From: CBDEGU01 sp965238045
Lineage (GTDB): Bacteria; Acidobacteriota; Terriglobia; Bryobacterales; UBA6623
Direction of reading: 5' to 3'
Length of the DNA: 64,000 nt
NCBI GenBank assembly: GCA_965238045.1
Contig: CBDEGU010000012.1
Location: 2,170,001 to 2,234,000 of the forward strand
How positions within the stretch are numbered: the first letter of the stretch is position 1; each line of letters opens with the position of its first letter. The notes under the pieces were generated by a model, which worked only from the letters and a program-made list of their open reading frames with translations, was not told the DNA's origin and searched no databases. Both the position numbers and the translations under genes were made by a program. Below are positions 48,229 through 58,489 of the stretch, one piece after another.

Positions 48229-50874
48229 TCAGAGCTCGTGCTCCAGCAAGTAGCGACCGTGCACGATCGTCTCGGCCAAGTCTAAGGGCCGGTAGTAGTA
48301 ATGATTCGTGGCCTCGAATGCGACAACCGAATGACGCCGGGCCAGCGGATAGAGCTCGCGGGCCAGCTCGATCTCGGCTTCGACCAGCTCCCGCATCTTC
48401 GACCGGCGCTCGGGCGTGTCGGGCTGCTCCCGCAGCCGATAGAACTCCACCTGGTTGGCGACGCTTTGAAAATGGATGCGGCAGACTTCGGCGACGGCGA
48501 GATCTTCGCGCGCTTGCGGTCTTTGGGGTTCCCCGGCGAGGTCGACGGCGCGGCGAAAGGCGTCGAGACCCTGACGCCAACCCCGCGCCATGGCGCTGAA
48601 CTGATCACGGACCACCTCGGGCGGATAGGGACCGCACCAAGTTCTGAGGCCATCCTGGGGGAAAAGTATCATCGACGGCGCCACGCCGGAGGGTTTCGCG
48701 CGCAGAAGGTTGCTGGGCCCGTGCTGGGTCGGAATCGAGTAGATGCGCACGCCGTAGGGGAATTCCTCAAAGGAGTCGCTAAAGGCTTTCCAGGCGCGCA
48801 AGACGTGCGCGACGGCGGCGAGCCCGTAGCGGCGTGCCGCGACTCGGGCGAGGATTTCCTCGGTCTCGCCGACGGGTTCAAAATAGAACTCCTTAGCGAC
48901 GGCGAGATTGGGCGACGGGTAGCCTCCCAGGGTCCAGGAGGCCATCAGGCCGCGCACGCCCTCGCGCCGCAGGTTGGCGCAGTGCCGCGCGATCAAGTAG
49001 GGCACCGGGATATAGGGGACCGCGGAAATCTCCCAGGTGTTGTTGAACTGGGTCTTCGCCATGGTCGGGATGCCGCGCTTGCGCGCCAGCCGCCAGTTCC
49101 GGCGGGCGCGCGGGCCCGGGCCGACGGAAGAGATGGAGTATTCGCCGACGCGGGATTCCACACCGCCGTGCTCAACCGGCAGATCCCATTCACTGACGCT
49201 CAGCAAGCGGATATCCGTGGGCAGCCGGGGAATGATCTTGGGCCCGAGTCGGTTTCGGCGGCTGCCCCAGGGCGGCCAACCCCAGTCCCAGATGATGATT
49301 TCGGCGTTGCGGCTGGCCCCCCGCACACCGTCGCGCACGGCCCAGGCGACCTCGCTGACGGCGTCTTCGAGGGCGCGTTTACGGCAGCGCGGGCAGGAGT
49401 CCTGTGTACCTTTTGAGAAGCAGTTCGTGAGGTTCTCCGACATGGAGATCGTGAACACGCCGCCGAGGCCCGGAACTTTCTCAAAGACGTGGGTCAAGCT
49501 ATCGGCGAGCCATTCGCGGACCTCGCCGACGGCTGTGCACATGCAGTAGAGACCCCTTGCCTCGGCGCCGCGCAACTCAGGCCGGTCGCGGAAGAAAGCC
49601 GGCGGCTGCGCGCGCGGCTCGTTGATGTAGAGAAAGACCCTGAGGCCGTACCGGGCGGCGCGCTCGACGAGCTTGCGGAGGTTGGCGAGGCGGGTTTCCG
49701 CGCCTTCACCGAACTCCGGGAAAGCCTTTGCGGGAGCAAGGACGCTGAGCACCGCCGGCAGCCAGACCCCGTTGATCCCGACACGGACAAGTTTTTCGAG
49801 GTAGCCGTCAGGGAAGGGATCAATGTCGGGCTCGAGCAGCGGATCGCCGTAGAGGGCGAAATAGGAATAGATGTAGCGGAGATCGAAGACGGGTTTGTAC
49901 TCGAAACGGCCGCGCGGCAGAAACGGGCCGCCCGCCTCTTCCATGCGATCCTGGAGCCAGGAGACCGCTTGGTGAAAGCCGCCTTGGGCGGTGATCGTAA
50001 CAGCGCCGTCGCTAACGTCGATGCTGAAATCTTCCGAGGGCGTGTCAGTATCGGCGGCAAGGCGAAACTCGATGCGGCCGGAGTCCCGGGAGCCGGGGCG
50101 AGACCCCATGGCGTCTTGCAGGTAATCGCGGAAACGATCGATCGACGCGACCACGGGGCCGCTCGGAACGCTGAGTCCCCAGTCGGCGACGTCGACGTGG
50201 CTCTCAGCCGGGCGGGCGGTGGGGTCACGTAGCAGAGTAAAGCTTTGATCGCTCAAGCGCTCGACGAAAGCGAAGGGCGGCTCGCCGGGCTCCTGCAGGA
50301 CGGACCCGAGTGCCTGCTGCACGACGCGGCGGATCTCAGCCGCGCGGCGGCGGACCTCGGCGGAAGGTTCGATGTAAACGATGCTGGGACAATCGGGCTT
50401 AGGGCCGAGCTTATAAGCGAGCATGTCGTCTTCCTTGAGGCTGAACTCGAGCTTTTCCGGAGTCCAGCCGAGCAGCTCGATCAACTGGTCTCGCGGCAGC
50501 ACGTGCCAGTTCTGGCGGATGACGGTGATGTAAATGCGGCGGAGCTGTTCGCCGGTGAAGCGGCGCTTGGCGGGAAGGCCCATCGAGGCGCCGAGCTCTA
50601 GGATTTTCTCGGGCGTGGTCTGGGCGACGCGGGCGAGGCGGTCGACGTTGGCGATCTCCCAGTTTCGCCAGACGAACAGGTGCAGGCGGTCGGGGAAGTG
50701 CGGCTCGGGCAAAGGCGGGGAACCCTGCGGGCGTGCGCACGCCCGCAGAAGCCAGGTTCCGGGGGCCAGCCCGCCGGCGATCGTGAGGAAGTGACGGCGC
50801 TGCATGAAGCTCTGGGAGGTGGGAACAGCGTTGGAATGCCGGTACGACAAGGGTCTCCGTTTCATATTCTTCAT
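48229..50874 (-). CDS. Large Tat/signal-exported putative glycoside hydrolase, copy A
   Basis: 881 aa. The ATG overlaps the gntR stop (ATGA) and has GGAGG six bases upstream; a Tat-like signal (MQRRHFLTIAGGLAPGTWLL) starts at an internal Met 23. Similar along its length to the 875-aa protein at 55860. Shared blocks include FVWRNWEIANVDR, YITVIRQNWHVLP, LVRVGINGVWLPAVLSVLAP, VFTISMSENLTNCFSKG, a CPRC zinc-like pair, EIIIWDWGWP, FNNTWEISAVPYIPVPYL and FEATNHYYYRPLDLAE. The middle part resembles TIM-barrel hexosaminidase or alpha-glucuronidase-type enzymes, with acidic candidates around WDWGW and SMSEN. The family is not one I can name with certainty. Intact. Confidence 0.7.
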   Translation of the reverse strand: MKNMKRRPLSYRHSNAVPTSQSFMQRRHFLTIAGGLAPGTWLLRACARPQGSPPLPEPHFPDRLHLFVWRNWEIANVDRLARVAQTTPEKILELGASMGLPAKRRFTGEQLRRIYITVIRQNWHVLPRDQLIELLGWTPEKLEFSLKEDDMLAYKLGPKPDCPSIVYIEPSAEVRRRAAEIRRVVQQALGSVLQEPGEPPFAFVERLSDQSFTLLRDPTARPAESHVDVADWGLSVPSGPVVASIDRFRDYLQDAMGSRPGSRDSGRIEFRLAADTDTPSEDFSIDVSDGAVTITAQGGFHQAVSWLQDRMEEAGGPFLPRGRFEYKPVFDLRYIYSYFALYGDPLLEPDIDPFPDGYLEKLVRVGINGVWLPAVLSVLAPAKAFPEFGEGAETRLANLRKLVERAARYGLRVFLYINEPRAQPPAFFRDRPELRGAEARGLYCMCTAVGEVREWLADSLTHVFEKVPGLGGVFTISMSENLTNCFSKGTQDSCPRCRKRALEDAVSEVAWAVRDGVRGASRNAEIIIWDWGWPPWGSRRNRLGPKIIPRLPTDIRLLSVSEWDLPVEHGGVESRVGEYSISSVGPGPRARRNWRLARKRGIPTMAKTQFNNTWEISAVPYIPVPYLIARHCANLRREGVRGLMASWTLGGYPSPNLAVAKEFYFEPVGETEEILARVAARRYGLAAVAHVLRAWKAFSDSFEEFPYGVRIYSIPTQHGPSNLLRAKPSGVAPSMILFPQDGLRTWCGPYPPEVVRDQFSAMARGWRQGLDAFRRAVDLAGEPQRPQAREDLAVAEVCRIHFQSVANQVEFYRLREQPDTPERRSKMRELVEAEIELARELYPLARRHSVVAFEATNHYYYRPLDLAETIVHGRYLLEHEL

Positions 50875-51524
50875 ATTCGGCCTCCGAACAGTCTGAGCAT
50901 TTGGTTCCGCGAATTGTCGATATGCTCGGCCATCCTCCCACGCGCCTCATCGGGATTATGCACCCTGAGTGCATCGAGAATGTCGTGATGCGGCACCCAC
51001 TCGGGATCCTTCTGCGCTCCAAGAAGATCGAGCCGGCGGACATGCTCGAGGACCAGCTTGAGTTGATCGCAGATGCGCTGGTTCCTAGCGATAGCGGCCA
51101 CGGCAAGGTGGAAAACCGCGTTCGCCTGAGCAAGTTCCGGGAACACCGGGTTGGCTCCGTTCTCGATCTCGACCGTCTCGGCAAGGGCTCTCAATCGCTC
51201 GTCCGTGGCTATCTCGGCTGCTTTCTCCGCGGTGAAGCATTCGAGCACCTTGCGGTACTCATAAATCTCGGAGATTTCGAGCAGCGAGATCTCTGGAACC
51301 TTGTATCCCTTGTAGCGGATCTGAGAGATCCAACCCTCCTGGCACAAGCGATTGCAGGCCTCGCGCACTGGCGTGCGACTGGTCTTGCACTGTCGAGCCA
51401 GATCGACCTCGATCAGGAAGTCTCCAGGAGCGAACACGCACTGCAGGATCGCCTCCTTCACTAATCGGTAGACGTGATCGACTTCGCCCTCTTTCTGTAC
51501 TCTTGGCTTCAGCAACTCAATCAA
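50871..51524 (-). CDS. GntR/FadR-family (FCD) transcriptional regulator
   Basis: 217 aa, TTG start with GGAGG seven bases upstream. An N-terminal winged helix (VYRLVKEAILQCVFAPGDFL, RQCKTSRTPVREACNRLCQE GWI) is followed by an all-helical FCD effector domain with AQANAVFHLAVAAIA and VPHHDILDALRVHNPDEARG carrying metal-binding His/Asp residues. First gene of an operon with the putative glycosidase. It is divergent from the TonB-dependent receptor and probably represses both through the palindromes at 51712-51735. Confidence 0.85.
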   Translation of the reverse strand: MIELLKPRVQKEGEVDHVYRLVKEAILQCVFAPGDFLIEVDLARQCKTSRTPVREACNRLCQEGWISQIRYKGYKVPEISLLEISEIYEYRKVLECFTAEKAAEIATDERLRALAETVEIENGANPVFPELAQANAVFHLAVAAIARNQRICDQLKLVLEHVRRLDLLGAQKDPEWVPHHDILDALRVHNPDEARGRMAEHIDNSRNQMLRLFGGRI

Positions 51525-51891
51525 GGTTCAACCTCCCATTTCACCACGAGCGTGACCCCGGTCGAAAGCACAAGCCCTTGAACCAGCGGGGTTTAGCTTC
51601 TTCATCCTTTCCGCGCCATCCCTGGTGAGTTCGACCGGCCGGCCGCGACAGCGTGGGGAAGTCTGGTCCCGGTTCAAATCTTTACTTGACTTCCAGGCAT
51701 CGTTCCAGTATTGTATCGTACAGAATTCGTATACGCATCAAATACACCATGTCCACGACTATTTCGGGGGATGAGGCTCCGCGGACGCTGTCCCGGGAAT
51801 CGTTGACCGAGGCTTGTTTGGAGATGGACGGGTGGCCGACCGTTGCTTCGTACGGACGGCAAAACTGAACCAAGACCGTAAGGGGGTCTCA
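51525..51891. other. Divergent control region gntR / TonB receptor
   Basis: 367 bases between the GntR gene and the receptor gene. It contains the receptor promoter and putative operators listed separately. Nothing else was recognised. Confidence 0.6.
51686..51735 (+). promoter_or_regulatory. Receptor promoter with overlapping GntR-type operator candidates
   Basis: TTGACT (51686-51691), 17-base spacer, TATTGT (51709-51714). Overlapping or just after the -10 are TGTATCGTACA (51712-51722) and the perfect palindrome CGTATACG (51728-51735). GntR-FCD regulators often bind short TnGTATACnA-like palindromes, and binding here would block initiation. The transcript would have a ~170-base leader before the ATG at 51892. 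Confidence 0.55.
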
Positions 51892-54800
51892 ATGTTACGC
51901 TCTATCCACATTGTACAGATGGTTTGCTGCGCCGTTACCCTCTGCGTCAGCTCCTGGGCTCAAGTCCAGACGACCACATCGATCACAGGCACAGTAACAG
52001 ACGCCGGCGGCGCTGTTGTGCCCGGCGTTCAAATCACCGTTCGAAACGACAACACCGGTGCCGTGCGTGAAACGGAAACCAATAGCGTCGGGCACTACGC
52101 CGTGCAGGCGTTGAGGCCCGGCACGTATTCGATCACAGCTACTCTGGAGGGGTTCAAGACGGCGATCGTCGAGGGCCGCGAGCTGCAGGTGTCGATTCCG
52201 GCCGCGGTGAACCTGGTCCTCGAAATTGGAGACTTTACCACAGAAATCACTGTGTCGGCCGTAGGCGCGGAGTTGATCAACACCACCACAGGGGCGATAG
52301 CGACTACAATCAGCGAGAATCTCGTGCAGAACCTCCCGAATCAGACACGGAATTACTTCGACCTCGTCGCGTTGGCCCCCAACACGTCGCCGCAGTACAT
52401 AGGCTCAGGACATCTCTCCTTCGGGTCGCACTCGATGCGCCGCGTCAACGCGGCTCAGAGCTTTGAGTCGTCAGGCGTATTTGTCGCGGGCAGCACTGAC
52501 TCGGCGTCGAACGTCACGGTCGATGGGGCCAATGTCCAGATGGCGATATACAACATGCCCGTCACCATCCAGTCCGCATCGACGATCCAGGAGCTGCGGC
52601 TCGAAACCGCCAACGCAAATGCGGAGTTCGGCTATGGGTCCAACGGGATCACTGTGATCACCAAGAGCGGCAGCAACGACTTTCACGGCGAGCTCTTCTG
52701 GCAACACCGTAACGACAATCTCGACGCTAATGGCTTCTTTACCAACTTGGCGGGCCGGGGGGTGCCCGAGTACAAACGCAATAAGTACGGGGCCACCCTC
52801 GGCGGCCCGATCATTCGGAACAAGCTGCATTTTTTCGGCAACTTCGAGGGATCGCGGCTGCGGCAGGCCTCCCAGGGCAACCGACGCGTGCCTACGGCAG
52901 CGGTGCGCTCCGGGGATATTTCAAGCTATCGACCACTACTGGCAGGTCAGGTCCTCGGCGAGACGCCAATTATCTACAACCCCTTCGAGTTCGACGCAAC
53001 CACCGGCTTGAGACAGGCCTTTCCGAACAACAGGATCCCGGCCACTATGCTTGACCCGGGGATGCAGGAGCTTCTCAACTTCACAGCTTTGCCGAACACG
53101 GTGATCGATGGCGTTCCGCAGTTCTCAGGCCTTTCCAACACGCAGATCGATGAGGAGCAGTATGGAATCCGAGTTGATTGGGAACAGAGCGATACAACAA
53201 GTATCTTCGGCCGATACACGTTCGCCGAACGTAATGCGCTTCGTGGCGGACTCATCTCGGAGCTAAGGGGCGAGGGTACACCCTCCTCGACTCACAGCAC
53301 CGTGATGCACTGGAACAAGCTGCTCAGTCCTACCTTGATCAACGACTTTTCGGTCAATTACTCCCAGATCAAGTGGGGAATTGGGCGGCCCAAGGATGTG
53401 CCGGATGTGGCGCGCGAGATGGGGCTCAAAAACACGTCGAACCTGACCGGGAGCCCTGGAATAAGCGTGCCCGACCTCTCGGTCGGGCAGTCGGGTTTGT
53501 TTGTGTGGTCCCCGACGCAACACACTTTTGCGCTCAAGGACGACCTCGCTTGGAACGTGAACAACCACACCATCAAAGTCGGATTCAACATCAGCGAGCG
53601 ACGTATGTATTTCATCAACCAGTCCGTGGACAAGGGCCGTATGGTCTTTGACAACATCTTTACCCGCGCTTGTCCGCTTGGCAACACGGCCTGCGAGAGC
53701 GGCACGGGACTGCCCAGCGGAGGGCTCGGATTCGCTGACTTCCTGCTTGGGACGCCCAGGGCCACAGACCTCCAAATCCGCGGGGTCACTTGGAACGGCC
53801 ACCAGCGCTACTACGGCTTATACGTGCAGGACACCTGGCAGCTACACCCAAAGCTAAGCTTAGATTTTGGGCTGCGATACGAACGATGGAATCCCTGGCT
53901 TCTGCCCCGAACTAATACCGTCCGCTATAACTTCGAGGGCGAGGGAGGGATTGAATACGCTCTTCAGAATCCGCTCGACGTTTTCGACCCGGCCTTGGAT
54001 TTCGGGCGCAGCGCCCCGCGCAACCCGAACATGGGGCGTTCAGGCTACACGAATGACTCGCTGAACTTCGCTCCGCGGCTCGGCCTGGCCTTTCTGATTA
54101 GGCCGGAAACGGTCTTCCGAGCCGCAGGCGGCATCTTTTACGCCAACAATATAAACACCAACCAGTTTTCCGACACGATGACGGGCGGCGCTCCGTTCAC
54201 CGTAACCGCGACTCAGCAAATCGCCGGTTCGGAGCAACTCCCTCCCATCTTGGCGCGCAATCTGTTTCCGGCGCCCTCGGCGACGGGCATACCGGGCCCA
54301 AACGAGACACCCCGAGCCTCGACTCGAGCTTTGGGAGAACGCAACTACGATACCCCTACGGTGTATCAGTGGTCGGCTAGCCTTCAGCATCGTTTAACGC
54401 CTTACTGGTCCTTGAACGCGGATTACCTGGGCTCGCACACCATCCACAACCAGCAGTTCGTGGACCTAAACGCGCCGGCTGTGCCTCAGGGACCCTTGGC
54501 GAGTTTATCCAATGATGATCGACGACGCTTTCCCGCTTGGGGCCCATGGTTAACGTGGGTGAACTGGGGTTACCAGAACTACGAGTCGGTGACGTTCTCG
54601 GTGATAAGCCGGGAGTGGCGCGGCCTGACCATGCGTTCGAGTTTTATGTGGTCGAAGAACCTGGGCACCAGCCTCAGTCCGATCGCCAACGACCGGAACA
54701 ATTTCGACTTCCGGAATTGGGACCAGTGGCGAGGCAAATCGGCTCTAACGCCTGACAGTCGCTACGTCACTGCGTATTCCTACCGCCTGCCTTTCGGCCG

Positions 54801-55281
54801 GGGGACCAACTATTTTACGAGCGGTGCCGCGAACGCGGTGCTCGGCGGCTGGATGGTTAGCGGAATCGTCGAGTTCTCGGACGGACCTCCGGGAACTGTC
54901 TTCGATACTGACAACAGCGGCACTGGGCTCGGCAATCAGCATGCCAATCGGATCGCGGGCTGTGACGACAAGAGTGCAACGCGCGATCGATTCCAGTGGT
55001 TCAACACCGGTTGCTTCGTAGAGCCTGCCTTTGGCACCTGGGGGAATGCAGGCCAGGGCATCATCAACAATCCGGGTATGAACAACTGGAACACAAGCAT
55101 TGCGAAGACATTTGAGCTCGGGGAGCCTCATAGCCTCGAAGTCAGGGTCGAAACCTACAACACCTTCAACCACACCCAATGGGGGAACGCCCAATTTAGA
55201 AGGAGCAGCTCCAGCTTTGGGCGGATCAGCAGCACTAGACCGGCCCGACAGATTCTGTTTTCCATGTTTTACCGGTTCTAG
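51892..55281 (+). CDS. TonB-dependent (Oar-like) outer-membrane receptor
   Basis: 1129 aa from the ATG with AAGGGGG upstream; signal peptide ends at SSWAQ. Residues about 28-110 are a carboxypeptidase-regulatory-like beta domain (TSITGTVTDAGGAVVPGVQI, GHYAVQALRPGTYSITATLE). A plug domain follows with NVTVDGANVQMAIYNMPVT and NAEFGYGSNGITVITKSGSND. The rest is a 22-strand barrel of the Oar type (GLYVQDTWQLHPKLSLDFGLRYE in outline), ending in ILFSMFYRF with the C-terminal aromatic residue. It imports or adheres to carbohydrates. Divergent from and probably controlled with the gntR-glycosidase operon. Intact. Confidence 0.9.
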   Translation: MLRSIHIVQMVCCAVTLCVSSWAQVQTTTSITGTVTDAGGAVVPGVQITVRNDNTGAVRETETNSVGHYAVQALRPGTYSITATLEGFKTAIVEGRELQVSIPAAVNLVLEIGDFTTEITVSAVGAELINTTTGAIATTISENLVQNLPNQTRNYFDLVALAPNTSPQYIGSGHLSFGSHSMRRVNAAQSFESSGVFVAGSTDSASNVTVDGANVQMAIYNMPVTIQSASTIQELRLETANANAEFGYGSNGITVITKSGSNDFHGELFWQHRNDNLDANGFFTNLAGRGVPEYKRNKYGATLGGPIIRNKLHFFGNFEGSRLRQASQGNRRVPTAAVRSGDISSYRPLLAGQVLGETPIIYNPFEFDATTGLRQAFPNNRIPATMLDPGMQELLNFTALPNTVIDGVPQFSGLSNTQIDEEQYGIRVDWEQSDTTSIFGRYTFAERNALRGGLISELRGEGTPSSTHSTVMHWNKLLSPTLINDFSVNYSQIKWGIGRPKDVPDVAREMGLKNTSNLTGSPGISVPDLSVGQSGLFVWSPTQHTFALKDDLAWNVNNHTIKVGFNISERRMYFINQSVDKGRMVFDNIFTRACPLGNTACESGTGLPSGGLGFADFLLGTPRATDLQIRGVTWNGHQRYYGLYVQDTWQLHPKLSLDFGLRYERWNPWLLPRTNTVRYNFEGEGGIEYALQNPLDVFDPALDFGRSAPRNPNMGRSGYTNDSLNFAPRLGLAFLIRPETVFRAAGGIFYANNINTNQFSDTMTGGAPFTVTATQQIAGSEQLPPILARNLFPAPSATGIPGPNETPRASTRALGERNYDTPTVYQWSASLQHRLTPYWSLNADYLGSHTIHNQQFVDLNAPAVPQGPLASLSNDDRRRFPAWGPWLTWVNWGYQNYESVTFSVISREWRGLTMRSSFMWSKNLGTSLSPIANDRNNFDFRNWDQWRGKSALTPDSRYVTAYSYRLPFGRGTNYFTSGAANAVLGGWMVSGIVEFSDGPPGTVFDTDNSGTGLGNQHANRIAGCDDKSATRDRFQWFNTGCFVEPAFGTWGNAGQGIINNPGMNNWNTSIAKTFELGEPHSLEVRVETYNTFNHTQWGNAQFRRSSSSFGRISSTRPARQILFSMFYRF

Positions 55282-55369
55282 CTGGTAGTCAAGGCGGGTC
55301 GGGCGCCGGGACTAGTCGGCGCTTGGCCTTGGCCTGCCGGTTTGAAAGCGACAAGTCTGAAGACACTGA

Positions 55370-55720
55370 GTTGGAAGCACCGGAAATTCTGGATTCAGTA
55401 TCTCCGGCCGGGGCGCGACGGAGGAGGGCGGGCAGGTCATCCTCAGGGCCATTGATACGAAGACCGGCAAACGCGCCTGGGAATATCCCATGACGGGCTT
55501 CGGGCGAATGTGGACCGGTACGGTGCCAACGGCGACCGGTGTGTCGTTTTCAGGCGACGGCGCCGGGCAGTTGGTGGTGCTGGACGCGAAGACGGGTGAC
55601 CACCTTTGGAACTTCAATCTGGGTGAGGTGTCGACGGCTTCAGCGGTGATTTATGAGGTTGACGGCGAGCAGCATGTCGCCATCGCGTCGGCTACGGCGG
55701 TTCGCGTTTGGGTTGTTTGA
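55370..55720 (+). pseudogene. PQQ-dependent dehydrogenase C-terminal relic
   Basis: Codons from STGNSGFSISGRGATEEGG onward, then VILRAIDTKTGKRAWEYPMT and GAGQLVVLDAKTGDHLWNFN, ending ASATAVRVWVV. These are the last propeller blades of a quinoprotein alcohol dehydrogenase. It is not the missing part of the dehydrogenase at 30277-31811, which has its own C-terminus. A stop lies just upstream. Confidence 0.75.
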
Positions 55721-55859
55721 GCCGGTGGAGCCTTTGGAGTTGCCGAGGATCACTACGCGGAAGTAAGCGGGCGCTGGCAAACTCATAGGGCGGGCTGTCA
55801 AGGGCGCAGCGTCCCGGGGCCGCTGTTCGCAATTTGCCGGTGTCATGGAGAGACGACGT

Positions 55860-58487
55860 ATGCATCGGAGAGAGTTTCTTGGCTTTGCGCCGGTAATGGG
55901 GATGCTGTCACGAGCGGCGGTGCCCGCGGTTCTGCGGGCCGCCGCTCCCAGCTTGGCTCCGATCCCGGAGTCTCACTTCCCAAGCCGCCTGCACCAGTTC
56001 GTGTGGAGAAATTGGGAAATTGCCAACGTGGATCGCATGGCGATGACGGTTCACACGACCCCCGAGCGGTTGTTGGAGCTCGGCGCCGCGATGGGGCTGC
56101 CCGCAAACCAGCCCCTCAGCGACGATCAATTGCGCCGCCTCTATATCACGGTCATTCGTCAGAACTGGCATCTGCTCCCGAACGATCAGATCCAGGCGCT
56201 CCTTGGGTGGGACAAGGAGCACTTTGAATTCATCCTCAAGGAGGACGATTTTCTCAGTATCAAGCTGGGCGCCAAGCCAGCATGCGAAAGGCTGGTTTAT
56301 AGGCCTCCGACGGAGCAGGAACAGCGTGCGGCGGTCCACATCCGAGAAGAGTTGCGTAGCCTGTTCGGCGACGTATGGAAAGAGTCCGGTGAGCCGCTCT
56401 TTCAGTTCGTCTCGGACCTAAGTGATCCGCGCTATACACACCTTCGTGAGCCGGATTCGCAAGCGGGTTCCGATGAAATAGATTTCAGCTCGGGCTGGGC
56501 GGTTGAGGCCGCCGATGACCAGATCGTCGAGGTTGCCGCGGAACGATTGCGCCGCTATCTCCGGGAGGCGCTGGGGGCGCGGCTCCACGGGGCGGAAGAT
56601 CGGGGCGTGATCCGGCTTGCGCTGGAAGGCACCGCGGGCGAGAGGGTACGTTTCCGCGTTGAGGCGGAGCGCACCCAGGTGCGCCTCGTCTCGCCAACGC
56701 CGGAAGGCGTGCTCCGCGCGGTCTACTGGTTGCAAGACCAGATGGAGGCGAGGGGTGGGCCGTTCATTCGCGCGGGAACGTTTGAGCGCGAGGAAACGTG
56801 GGACCCGCGCTTTCTGTACCCGTTCTTTGCGCTGTCCGGCGATCCGTTGTTCGAGACGCAAGTGGACCCGTTTCCCGACGCGTATCTCGAAAGGCTCGCG
56901 CGCGTCGGGATAAACGGTGTGTGGATGCACGCCCCGCTGAGAACGCTGGCACCCTCCACGGACTTCCCTGAGTTCGGCGAAGGCTGGGAAACCCGTCTGC
57001 GCAATCTCAATTCCTTGGTGGAGCGGGCAGCGCGCTACGGTATTCGGATCTATTTGTACGTGAACGAGCCGCGCGCCATGAAAGGTGCCTTTTTCCAAAG
57101 GCACCCGGACGTGCGAGGCTCGTCGTCCCGGGACACATGGGCGATGTGCACGAGTGTTCCCAAGGTGCGGGAATGGATCGCCGGCAGTTTGGAGCACGTC
57201 GCGCGCGAAGTTCCTGGGATCGGTGGGTTCTTCACGATCTCGATGTCGGAAAACCATACCAACTGCTTCTCCCACGGCGGAGCGTGGGGAACAGGCGCGC
57301 CGAACGCGGGCGACTGTCCGCGTTGTCCCAAGCGCAAGAGTTGGGACGTCGTGGCGGAACTACTGAATGCCATGCGGGACGGTGTCCGCCGTTCGAACGC
57401 AACTGCGCAGATCCTGCACTGGGATTGGGGCTGGGGCGATGCGCTCGCGACGGAACTGATCCCCCGCCTATCGAAGGACGTATTCCTGTTGAGTATCAGC
57501 GAATGGGAAACGCCACTCGATCGCGGCTTCCCGACCCGCGTTGGGGAGTACTCGATTTCCGTTGTAGGGCCGGGACCGCGCGCTGGACGCAACTGGGAAC
57601 ATGCTCGCGAGGCCGGGCTGAAGGCCGCCGCCAAAGTGCAGTTCAATAATACGTGGGAAATCGCCGCGGTGCCTTATATTCCGGTTCCGCAGCTAATTCT
57701 CGAGCACTGCGAGAATCTCTCCCGCCGGCAGCTCGCGGCCCTGATGGCTTCGTGGACCTGTGGGGGCTATCCATCGCCCAATTTGGCGGTTGCGCAGGCG
57801 TACTACTGGACGCCTCGCGCAAGCCAGAAAGAAATCCTCCTGCAAGTGGCGGCGACACGTTGCGGAGCGGCAGGGGCAGATCGTTTGGTTGAGGCCTGGA
57901 GCCGCTTCAGCCGGGCTTTCCAGGAGTTTCCCTACGGCGTGAACATGTACTTGATCCCCACGCATCACGGCCCGGCGAACTTGCTGCGGCTTGATGAGGT
58001 CGAACACCGGCCAGGGATGCTTCTGTTTCCGCATGATGCATGGCGGGTCTGGGTGAAAGACTATCCGCCTGAAATCGTGCAGAGGCAGTTCACGAAGATG
58101 GCCGCGCTTTGGGCCGAAGGACTGCCGGTGCTAGAAGGCGTGCTCGCTCAAACGCCCGCGACGCGCCGCAAAGCGGTCGAGCTCGATGTGGCGGTCGCGC
58201 GGACGTGTTGGAGACATTTTCGCAGCGTGGCCAACCAGGTGGAGTTCTACCGTCTCCGGGAGCGTTTGAAGGAATCCGGTCGCGACGCGGTGATTACCCG
58301 CATGCAAGGGATCGCCCGCGACGAGATGAGGCTGGCGCGTGAACAGTTTGTCACGTCACGCCGCCATTCAGTTATCGCCTATGAGGCGTCGAACCACTAT
58401 TTCTACACGCCGTTGGATCTCGCCGAGAAGACCCTCAATGCGAACTGGGTCATCGCTGAGTTGGACCGGCGGCGGAAAGAGGTCTGA
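55860..58487 (+). CDS. Large exported putative glycoside hydrolase, copy B
   Basis: 875 aa from the ATG preceded by GGAGA (eight bases); an in-frame ATG five codons upstream is less well spaced. Tat-like start MHRREFLGFAPVMGMLSRAA. The same blocks as copy A occur in the same order: FVWRNWEIANVDRMAMTVHT, YITVIRQNWHLLP, LARVGINGVWMHAPLRTLAP, FFTISMSENHTNCFSHGG, CPRCPKRK, QILHWDWGWGD, FNNTWEIAAVPYIPVPQLIL and YEASNHYFYTPLDLAE. Probably a periplasmic or surface glycosidase-type enzyme. Two bases separate it from the oxidoreductase gene, so the pair is an operon that may hydrolyse and oxidise the same sugar. Confidence 0.7.
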   Translation: MHRREFLGFAPVMGMLSRAAVPAVLRAAAPSLAPIPESHFPSRLHQFVWRNWEIANVDRMAMTVHTTPERLLELGAAMGLPANQPLSDDQLRRLYITVIRQNWHLLPNDQIQALLGWDKEHFEFILKEDDFLSIKLGAKPACERLVYRPPTEQEQRAAVHIREELRSLFGDVWKESGEPLFQFVSDLSDPRYTHLREPDSQAGSDEIDFSSGWAVEAADDQIVEVAAERLRRYLREALGARLHGAEDRGVIRLALEGTAGERVRFRVEAERTQVRLVSPTPEGVLRAVYWLQDQMEARGGPFIRAGTFEREETWDPRFLYPFFALSGDPLFETQVDPFPDAYLERLARVGINGVWMHAPLRTLAPSTDFPEFGEGWETRLRNLNSLVERAARYGIRIYLYVNEPRAMKGAFFQRHPDVRGSSSRDTWAMCTSVPKVREWIAGSLEHVAREVPGIGGFFTISMSENHTNCFSHGGAWGTGAPNAGDCPRCPKRKSWDVVAELLNAMRDGVRRSNATAQILHWDWGWGDALATELIPRLSKDVFLLSISEWETPLDRGFPTRVGEYSISVVGPGPRAGRNWEHAREAGLKAAAKVQFNNTWEIAAVPYIPVPQLILEHCENLSRRQLAALMASWTCGGYPSPNLAVAQAYYWTPRASQKEILLQVAATRCGAAGADRLVEAWSRFSRAFQEFPYGVNMYLIPTHHGPANLLRLDEVEHRPGMLLFPHDAWRVWVKDYPPEIVQRQFTKMAALWAEGLPVLEGVLAQTPATRRKAVELDVAVARTCWRHFRSVANQVEFYRLRERLKESGRDAVITRMQGIARDEMRLAREQFVTSRRHSVIAYEASNHYFYTPLDLAEKTLNANWVIAELDRRRKEV

Positions 58488-58489
58488 AC

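Noticed and set aside
48301..49416. 371-codon frame antisense to glycosidase copy A
   Set aside because: Residue composition is that of a shadow frame, and the sense strand matches copy B along its whole length.
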